From IMG/VR virus record IMGVR_UViG_3300031885_000026, positions 1 to 49,192 of that record: a stretch of DNA of 49,192 nt; one strand, given 5' to 3'. The translations under genes were made by a program, and so were the position numbers. How positions within the stretch are numbered: position 1 is the first letter of the stretch; every line of letters begins with the position of its first letter. The notes beneath the pieces were generated by a model. It saw only the letters and a program-made list of their open reading frames with translations. It did no database searches and was not told the DNA's origin. The stretch is from a virus. Below are positions 1 to 5,422 of the stretch, piece after piece.

Positions 1-465
1 CCTCACTACAAGTACTTGCTCTTAGGACAGTCGCTGATCGCTGACCCAGTTGGTCGCCTTCAGTTCCTGAATAAGACCATTCCTACCAACCCTAACGCTA
101 TCGACTGCATCAAGAACACCCGCTTGATCATTGAAGTCGTGGCACCAACCAAAGGCTATACTGCGGTTGACGTAGCTGGCGGCAAGATGCTGCTGGATCT
201 TGAGACAAATGAGTACTACACCGACGACGTGTACGCTACGTTTGAGGATGCTAAGAAAGCTGCTGAGGCAATGGGCATCAAGCGCGGTTTCAACAAGGTC
301 AAGTCCTTCTCAGCTATCAGTGCTGAAGTTCAAGCCGAGAACCTTGCTATCATGCAGCCGATCCTCGACATGTACAACAAGGCCGCTGCAACTCCAGCAC
401 CCAAAGCTGCCGCAACACGCCCCGCCTCTACCCTCCAACAAGCTCGTGCGGCTCGACCGACATAA
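1..465 (+). CDS. Hypothetical protein, 5' end outside window
   Basis: The reading frame is open from the first base, so the start lies upstream; 154 residues are visible. I do not recognise the family. The visible part is mixed alpha/beta with a stretch rich in charged residues, and ends in a low-complexity Ala/Pro/Thr/Arg tail of about 25 residues, probably disordered. It lies directly upstream of the split DNA polymerase, where many phages carry a single-stranded DNA-binding or recombination protein, but I see no motif to assign that role. A hairpin terminator follows the stop codon, so this gene probably ends a transcription unit or is attenuated before the polymerase. Confidence 0.6.
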   Translation, partial: PHYKYLLLGQSLIADPVGRLQFLNKTIPTNPNAIDCIKNTRLIIEVVAPTKGYTAVDVAGGKMLLDLETNEYYTDDVYATFEDAKKAAEAMGIKRGFNKVKSFSAISAEVQAENLAIMQPILDMYNKAAATPAPKAAATRPASTLQQARAARPT

Positions 466-486
466 GCTGACTCCTTGATTCCTCAC

Positions 487-514
487 AAGGGCTTGCTGAG
501 GCAGGCCCTTTTTG
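487..514 (+). terminator. Rho-independent terminator or attenuator before polymerase
   Basis: A 10-bp stem (487-496 with 501-510, one G.U pair) closed by a TGAG loop is followed by TTTTT. It separates the upstream gene from the polymerase start at 526. The polymerase Shine-Dalgarno GGAG (517-520) begins just after the T tract. I see no promoter between them, so it may act as a partial attenuator rather than a full stop. Confidence 0.75.
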
Positions 515-525
515 TTGGAGACGTT

Positions 526-1707
526 ATGACTGATTACATCCTGCTCAGACGTCAGCAGTATGAGCAGCAACCAGTGAACCTATACAGGCCGCAGACGGTG
601 GACGAGCTGCTAGGGGTTCTTAGCGCCTTTGACTGCCGCGATGAAGTGGCGTATGACTTTGAAACTACTGGAGTTTCTGTACATCTAGACGACATTGTAT
701 CGCTTGGTCTATCCGACGGCCAGACATCTGTGTCTATATGGCTGGTTGATCCAGAGTTAAGACTGGCGGCCTGCGAGTGGCTGCTGACTAAGAGACTGAT
801 TGCACACAATTATATCTTTGACGGCCTATTCATTACCAAGTACACCGGGCAGGTGCCGTGGCCATACCGCGATACACTGATCATGTTCAAGAGCTTGGCT
901 AACGAGGGCATCAAAGGCCAGAAGTGGACGCTCAAGACTGCCATGACAGACGTATTGGGCTGGCCAACAGCCAACAATGACGAGCTAAAGGCTTACATGA
1001 AGGAGCATCGCTGCCAGTTTCACGAGGTAGACTGGGCAATCCTGGGCAAGTATAACGGCTTAGATGCGCTGGCGACGTGGCAGCTGTGGGAATATTTTGA
1101 GACTTTTACTGACCAATTTCCAGCGCTGTCGGACTTTTGGGACACCGAGTGGTGCCATCTGCTGGCCCTTCTAATGGAGCAGTGTTGGAATGGCCTTACC
1201 GTGGATGTTGACAAGTACATAGCCCATGACAAGGCCCTATCAGAAGAGCAGGGCGAGTTCCTGGGGCTGTTCTTTGTGGAAGTACAGCCTCACATTGATG
1301 CATATAATAAGGCCGTTGTGAGTCAGATTCCGCCGCCCAAAAAGCCGACCAAGAAGGACGGATCAGACTCGGCCGCAATGGCTAAATACCACGCCAAGAT
1401 GCAGGCCGCAAAGGAGGCTAACCACTTCAGCGTGGACAGCAATGACGCCCTATGCTGGCTGTTCTATGATAGGCTCGGCTACCCAGTAGCGGCCAGGACT
1501 CCAGCCGGCAAGCCCTCGGTGGATAAGAAGAGTTTAGGAAAGCTGGGCAAGCCAGGGCAGCTGCTTGCTAAGTACCGCAAGAAGAGGGACGAACGTAAGC
1601 ATATAGTAGGGTTGCTAGGATCTAAGATTGGTGCTAGAGTACATCCAGACATTAGGCCACATGGCACTGTCACAGGCCGATGTAGTTCAGGAACGGAGTT
1701 GACATGA
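526..1707 (+). CDS. polA: Family A DNA polymerase, N-terminal piece (3'-5' exonuclease and start of polymerase domain)
   Basis: This 393-residue piece carries the proofreading exonuclease of a T7/Pol I-type polymerase. Exo I is DFETTG (D44, E46), Exo II is HNYIFD (N95, D99) and Exo III is YNGLD (Y176, D180). The final segment reaches GTVTGRCSSG, the start of the conserved TGRxSS...QxIP block of family A polymerases, then adds TELT and stops. The rest resumes at 2174 after an HNH endonuclease gene. The ATG at 526 is chosen over an upstream TTG because GGAG sits 5 bases before it and the terminator ends there. Together the two pieces are about 686 residues, close to T7 polymerase size. The stop codon overlaps the HNH start (ATGA), so translation is probably coupled. 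Whether the pieces assemble as separate chains is inference. Confidence 0.9.
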   Translation: MTDYILLRRQQYEQQPVNLYRPQTVDELLGVLSAFDCRDEVAYDFETTGVSVHLDDIVSLGLSDGQTSVSIWLVDPELRLAACEWLLTKRLIAHNYIFDGLFITKYTGQVPWPYRDTLIMFKSLANEGIKGQKWTLKTAMTDVLGWPTANNDELKAYMKEHRCQFHEVDWAILGKYNGLDALATWQLWEYFETFTDQFPALSDFWDTEWCHLLALLMEQCWNGLTVDVDKYIAHDKALSEEQGEFLGLFFVEVQPHIDAYNKAVVSQIPPPKKPTKKDGSDSAAMAKYHAKMQAAKEANHFSVDSNDALCWLFYDRLGYPVAARTPAGKPSVDKKSLGKLGKPGQLLAKYRKKRDERKHIVGLLGSKIGARVHPDIRPHGTVTGRCSSGTELT

Positions 1708-2173
1708 GTATGTTTGTTGAGCATCCTATCTATAGAGGGTATTTGTTCTATGATGACGGCACAGTTGTGTCACTTAAATGGGGAAAGTGGAGAAAACTTA
1801 AACCATATGCAGACGGACCTGGGTATGCTAGGCTGTCTATAGGCACTGATAGAATGTGTATCAGGGTGCATAGAGTTATTATGGAGTTATTTAAGGGACC
1901 TTCTGACTTATACGTTGACCATATAAATGGTATAAAGATGGACAATAGACTAGAGAATCTAGAATATGTAACAGCATCTGAAAATGTTCGCCGTGGGTAT
2001 GAGTTATCGAAGAGACAAGGAAATTATATAAAATATACGGATGAGCAAATAAACCATGCTATAGGACTTAAGGGGACTATGACTGGAACAGAGGCAGCTA
2101 GAATTACCGGAATAAGTATGTGGTATATCTATGATTTATGGACAGGTAATCACAGAAAGTATAGGAGTAGGTA
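1696..2173 (+). mobile_element. HNH homing-endonuclease insertion splitting the polymerase
   Basis: The inserted DNA lies between the codons for TGRCSSG and those for PFAILQIP, which are adjacent in uninterrupted family A polymerases. It is about 480 bp and almost entirely coding for the HNH protein, leaving no room for a separate group I intron core. It is AT-richer than the polymerase DNA on its left. Exact ends are uncertain by a few codons. Comparable arrangements where a homing endonuclease splits a gene into two functional polypeptides are known, for example nrdA split by mobE in Aeromonas phage Aeh1. Confidence 0.6.
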
Positions 2174-2174
2174 A
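1704..2174 (+). CDS. HNH homing endonuclease
   Basis: This 156-residue protein has the usual order for intron- or insertion-associated HNH enzymes. The N-terminal part (about 10-45) resembles a small beta module of the NUMOD4 type. The HNH core follows: H56 in the VHRVI segment, D72-H73 in VDHINGIKMDNRLENLE, then N81/N85. A C-terminal helix-turn-helix (about 111-150, with TGTEAARITGIS) probably reads the target site. It should nick or cut a polymerase gene lacking the insertion and so promote its own spread. Its ATG overlaps the stop of the upstream polymerase piece (ATGA) and its stop overlaps the next start (TAATG), so all three reading frames are probably translated as a coupled set. Confidence 0.9.
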   Translation: MSMFVEHPIYRGYLFYDDGTVVSLKWGKWRKLKPYADGPGYARLSIGTDRMCIRVHRVIMELFKGPSDLYVDHINGIKMDNRLENLEYVTASENVRRGYELSKRQGNYIKYTDEQINHAIGLKGTMTGTEAARITGISMWYIYDLWTGNHRKYRSR

Positions 2175-3055
2175 TGCCTTTCGCAATACTGCAGATCCCT
2201 AAAACCAAAAACTTTTTTGCGGGATTGCAAGCATCGCCAGGATGCTCGCTTATATACAGTGATGCTGCCTCGCTTGAACCGCACTGCTCAGCCTATTACA
2301 CTAGAGACAAACGACTGTTGCAGCTCTATGGGCCAGGTGCCAAGGCTAATGATATCTACATTTTTTACGGTAGCGCTACTCCTCAGTATGGTGCAAAATT
2401 TGCAGCATTAGGATATGATGCAAATAATCCAACCAAAGAAGCAATGAAGGCTATAAAACAGCAATTGCCAGACGACAGAAACGTATGCAAGAAAGTGACA
2501 CTTGGCTGTAATTACGGAATGGGACCGGGAAAATTACAGACTGAGATGTTGCTGGCTGGCTTTAACGTATCACTCGAAGACGCTGAGCTACTTCACACCA
2601 CATACTGGGACTTCTTTGGCGGCATCAAAGAGTTTCAGCAGAAGCTGAAGCGCCAATGGCAAGCTAACGGCGGGTATATCCTGGGCCCTAGAGGTGAGCC
2701 TATCACAATACCCAAGCCATACAAGTATTACGACAGCACTAAGGGCAAGACTATCACGATCGACTATACCAAGGACATCGTCAATAGGTTTATCCAGCGC
2801 GCAGGCCATGATGTACACATGCGGTTCATATATAATATCAACCAGTTGCGATTAACTAGGTCTGTGCCAATGGTTCCGTTTCATGTGGACTGGCATGACA
2901 GTTCGTGCTTTGAGGTTCCGGACGAGCATGTACAGGACGCGCTGGATGTTTACGTCGAGGCAGAAACTATCCTAAACCATGAGCTTGGATGGGATGTAAA
3001 AATTCGCTATGTGCCTAAGGTAGGCAAATCACTATCTGATTTTATAGAGGACTAA
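2174..3055 (+). CDS. polA: Family A DNA polymerase, C-terminal catalytic piece
   Basis: The 293-residue piece starts with the second half of the TGRxSS/QxIP block and contains the palm and fingers. Motif A is YSDAASLEPH (D30, E35). Motif B on the O helix is RNVCKKVTLGCNYG, with R102, K106 and Y114 in the canonical spacing. Motif C reads WHDSS with H241 and D242. Two residues are unusual: the position equivalent to E. coli Pol I F762 is Leu (L110), and the Glu after the catalytic Asp of motif C is Ser (S243). The helix with N204/Q208 that precedes motif C is present. No exonuclease is present here; it is on the upstream piece. The start is the ATG in TAATG. Translation presumably depends on coupling to the HNH gene, because there is no strong independent Shine-Dalgarno. 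Confidence 0.9.
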   Translation: MPFAILQIPKTKNFFAGLQASPGCSLIYSDAASLEPHCSAYYTRDKRLLQLYGPGAKANDIYIFYGSATPQYGAKFAALGYDANNPTKEAMKAIKQQLPDDRNVCKKVTLGCNYGMGPGKLQTEMLLAGFNVSLEDAELLHTTYWDFFGGIKEFQQKLKRQWQANGGYILGPRGEPITIPKPYKYYDSTKGKTITIDYTKDIVNRFIQRAGHDVHMRFIYNINQLRLTRSVPMVPFHVDWHDSSCFEVPDEHVQDALDVYVEAETILNHELGWDVKIRYVPKVGKSLSDFIED

Positions 3056-3057
3056 AA

Positions 3058-3249
3058 ATGTTTTACGTTTGGCGTTGCACTAAATGCAAATTTGAGTTAG
3101 AAGTAGAGAGGTCAGTGGCGGATCGGAATACCGAACCGGAAGTTGACAGATCGGAATGTGACCATGAAATGTATAGACCTATCCTGCCGAGTTCGTTTAT
3201 ATTGGCCGGCGGCGGATGGTTCGCGGATGGCTACTCTAAACCAAAGTGA
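3058..3249 (+). CDS. FmdB-type zinc-ribbon protein
   Basis: A 63-residue protein with CTKC near the N-terminus, a single Cys (in SECD) about 24 residues later and a C-terminal Phe/Gly-rich segment (LAGGGWFADGY). This is the pattern of the small FmdB-like zinc-ribbon proteins common in phage replication operons, where the role is unknown (putative regulatory). The second Cys pair is degenerate (C-D-H instead of CxxC), so metal binding would use one Cys plus a His if it occurs. Two bases separate it from the polymerase stop, so it is co-transcribed. A second zinc-ribbon protein of similar design lies at 9676. Confidence 0.7.
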   Translation: MFYVWRCTKCKFELEVERSVADRNTEPEVDRSECDHEMYRPILPSSFILAGGGWFADGYSKPK

Positions 3250-3257
3250 GGTGCGGC

Positions 3258-3494
3258 ATGACATTACTTAAGCGCCTTAGGGGTATAGTAATTGAGGCTC
3301 AGACAAAGGGCTATTATAGCAAAGACGCAGACGGAGCTATGTGGTTGGGATTGCCTGCTCTTTTAGATGTAGCTGTTGCGGCTAGAGATTTTATGGACTC
3401 CGATGGCGACTACTTCAGCTGGACTGAAGATGAGCGACATTGTTTCTCAAAGTTGCGAGATGCAGTAATAAACTTAGAGGAGACTGAGATATGA
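3258..3494 (+). CDS. Hypothetical small protein
   Basis: 78 residues, no recognised family. The N-terminus is basic, followed by a helical segment rich in Ala/Val and an acidic C-terminal half (DSDGDYFSWTEDE region). I start it at the ATG at 3258 because TGAGG at 3247-3251 gives a good Shine-Dalgarno spacing; a GTG at 3246 inside the previous stop region is an alternative. Its last codons overlap the next gene by 4 bp (ATGA), typical of coupled translation in this operon. Confidence 0.6.
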   Translation: MTLLKRLRGIVIEAQTKGYYSKDADGAMWLGLPALLDVAVAARDFMDSDGDYFSWTEDERHCFSKLRDAVINLEETEI

Positions 3495-3874
3495 GCAACA
3501 AAGCGTATTTGCGGTACGAGTCTGCAGTTGAGATAGCTCCATATTTAGTGGGATGGTATAGACAAGGAGAAAAACTTGGCGTGCGCATATACCATAATGA
3601 CCCGCTAATACTAGAAAAAGTAGCAAATAAGCTGCACTTGAGACTGATAGGTGAGATTGAGGCGCAGCAGCATAACAATTATACAGAGATGCGCTGCTCT
3701 ATTTTTGAGTGGTCAGATACAGGATGTGTAATAAACTTTCCAGTGAGCGCGCCAGCAGGATTCGCATATCACGTGCTGCCCGCTAGCGGCTGCGTGCATG
3801 AGTTTGAAGCTGTGCACCTGTTTACTAGCAGTTATCAGAAGTGCATCAAGTGCGGTAAGGAGGTTGAACTATGA
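3491..3874 (+). CDS. Hypothetical protein with C-terminal zinc-knuckle-like segment
   Basis: 127 residues. The body is unrecognised. The last 27 residues carry C-x-H-x-F followed by YQKCIKCGKE, a short metal-binding arrangement (Cys, His, CxxC) seen at the ends of many small phage proteins. Start and stop overlap both neighbours by 4 bp. A strong AAGGAGG just before its stop serves the next gene. Function is unknown; a nucleic-acid or protein-interaction role for the zinc segment is inference. Confidence 0.6.
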   Translation: MSNKAYLRYESAVEIAPYLVGWYRQGEKLGVRIYHNDPLILEKVANKLHLRLIGEIEAQQHNNYTEMRCSIFEWSDTGCVINFPVSAPAGFAYHVLPASGCVHEFEAVHLFTSSYQKCIKCGKEVEL

Positions 3875-4032
3875 ACTACGACCAGTACGTTAGGATACAA
3901 ATAGAGATGATGGTACGTGCCGCTGTACGCAAACAAGACAGAGCTATTAAGTCCTTAGAGCGAGCCACTAAGAATCTTGAACTGGCCAACAAGGAAGTTA
4001 AAGACCTTGTTAAAGCCCTGGAGGCGTTATGA
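3871..4032 (+). CDS. Small coiled-coil protein
   Basis: 53 residues, preceded by a perfect AAGGAGG (3857-3863) seven bases before the ATG, and overlapping both the upstream stop and the downstream primase start by 4 bp (ATGA). From about residue 17 it is a continuous charged helix with heptad-like Leu/Val spacing (RAIKSLERATKNLELANK region), so a short coiled coil is likely. The function is unknown. The position immediately before the primase suggests a replication accessory role, which is inference. Confidence 0.65.
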   Translation: MNYDQYVRIQIEMMVRAAVRKQDRAIKSLERATKNLELANKEVKDLVKALEAL

Positions 4033-4841
4033 TTCAGTATGAACATCGATCAACCAAGATTCGACAAGGGCCGCCCAAACTTACGGCTCATGCCAATCTT
4101 GAACTTTTGCGAGGATTCCGTTCTGTTTATGGGTGGCCCGCCGATGCAGCTCAGCATGTGATGTCCACACGCTCGTCGGCCGGCCTTAAGTATTTCGCTG
4201 TCTATAGTAACGAATTGCTTCTAGATTTTGATGACCAGCCAGAGGCTGCGGCCCAGTGTGAGCAATGGCTACTGGACAATAACCACACGTACACCATGTG
4301 GAACAGCGGCGGCAGGTCAATTCACTTCCACATTAGGTGCTGCGACATGGAAGGTACTACTGTACCGCAGAGCCAGAAAGCTTTTGTCGCGCGGCAATTT
4401 CCTAAGGCCGACCTATCTTTCTACCATGCTGCAGGAATGTACCGATTGCCGGGCACCGCACACGAAAAGAATCCTGGCCGCTATAAAGTGATGCTTAGCC
4501 ACCACTACGGCGTACCATTGGATATTCCACTGTTATCTAGTATGCCTGTGTTTAGATCTGCTGCTGTAGATTCGGACACAGACAAACAGGAATGCGAAAG
4601 ACTGTTGACAGTGATGATGTTTAAAGTTATAAGTGAGGGCGAGGGGAGAAACCAACATGCATACAAACTTGCTAAGATTGCTCAAGACTGCGGATATGAC
4701 TATGATCGCGCGCTGGAAATTGTGGCTGCATGGTCCGACACCTGTGCTCACCCAGGCCTTGGAGTTGATGAACTCGAAACCACAGTCAGAAGCGCCTATC
4801 GCATACAAGCACACGCGAATCTTTTGCGGCGGACCACTTAA
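4029..4841 (+). CDS. AEP-type DNA primase (archaeo-eukaryotic primase fold, PriCT)
   Basis: 270 residues. The AEP core shows LLLDFDD (D66, D68: first metal motif), SGGRSIHFHI (residues 93-102, the sxH nucleotide-binding motif) and KADLSFYHAAGMYRLPGT around 127-143, the usual third conserved stretch. Residues about 195-262 match the PriCT-1 domain (EGEGRNQHAYKLA ... LETTVRSAY). It should make primers for the polymerase upstream. There is no fused helicase; a separate helicase is two genes downstream. The gene overlaps the coiled-coil gene by 4 bp. After its stop comes a 119-bp gap, unusual in this tightly packed operon, that stays open in another frame (see findings). Confidence 0.8.
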   Translation: MIQYEHRSTKIRQGPPKLTAHANLELLRGFRSVYGWPADAAQHVMSTRSSAGLKYFAVYSNELLLDFDDQPEAAAQCEQWLLDNNHTYTMWNSGGRSIHFHIRCCDMEGTTVPQSQKAFVARQFPKADLSFYHAAGMYRLPGTAHEKNPGRYKVMLSHHYGVPLDIPLLSSMPVFRSAAVDSDTDKQECERLLTVMMFKVISEGEGRNQHAYKLAKIAQDCGYDYDRALEIVAAWSDTCAHPGLGVDELETTVRSAYRIQAHANLLRRTT

Positions 4842-4960
4842 TTGTGGCGTAGAGGAGCGCGGCGTACATTATAAAAGTGACGCTGATCCAGTTGGTAACT
4901 ATAAGCTACGCAGAGTGACCAGACATCAGTGGCGCAATGGTGTAGAAATCAGGAGCGAAT

Positions 4961-5422
4961 ATGTTTACCGCCCAGCCAAAGTTCACGCCGGAGATGCGCA
5001 AGTTCCAAGCCAGCCTGAGACCACATCGGACAGCGATTCTGTCTGGATCGTTACTAGCGGTAGACCCAGGGAGTATCAGCCTGGGATGGGCATGGTTCCT
5101 GACTGGGGAACTGGTCATATCTGGAGAATATCAGGCACCTCGCACAACTTCTCCGCACGCGCGGTTGAGCCTTATAATGGATCAACTGCAACAGTGGGCG
5201 CAGCCACAAACCTTGTGTGTGGAGAGAATGTTCCGCTACAATCCGTCGCTCGTATGGGCAGTAGGCGCAGCTATTGTTACGGTCCGCCCAGCTTCCCTTA
5301 TTGAGATGCCTATAAGAATCTGGCAAGCATTCCGTGATGACACGTATGAGAAAAGCGATCAAGCTGATGCTGAGTTGATCGGCAGGTCTCTTATCTATTT
5401 AGCAAAGGATCTAAAGGTATGA
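4961..5422 (+). CDS. RuvC-like Holliday-junction resolvase / RNase H-fold nuclease
   Basis: 153 residues with the RuvC-type acidic motifs: LLAVDPGSISLGWA (D35), CVERMFRYN (E88) and KSDQADAELIG (D133/D136). The spacing and the central amphipathic segment fit phage RuvC-like endonucleases that resolve branched DNA during replication and packaging. The ATG has AGGAG 5 bases upstream. The stop overlaps the helicase start by 4 bp. It lacks the extra basic C-terminus of bacterial RuvC, as is common in phage versions. Confidence 0.8.
   Translation: MFTAQPKFTPEMRKFQASLRPHRTAILSGSLLAVDPGSISLGWAWFLTGELVISGEYQAPRTTSPHARLSLIMDQLQQWAQPQTLCVERMFRYNPSLVWAVGAAIVTVRPASLIEMPIRIWQAFRDDTYEKSDQADAELIGRSLIYLAKDLKV

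Noticed and set aside
1696-2173. Group I self-splicing intron in the polymerase gene
   Set aside because: The insert is about 480 bp and almost entirely occupied by the HNH frame; no room for a catalytic core and no P7/P3-like pairing was found. Splicing not formally excluded.
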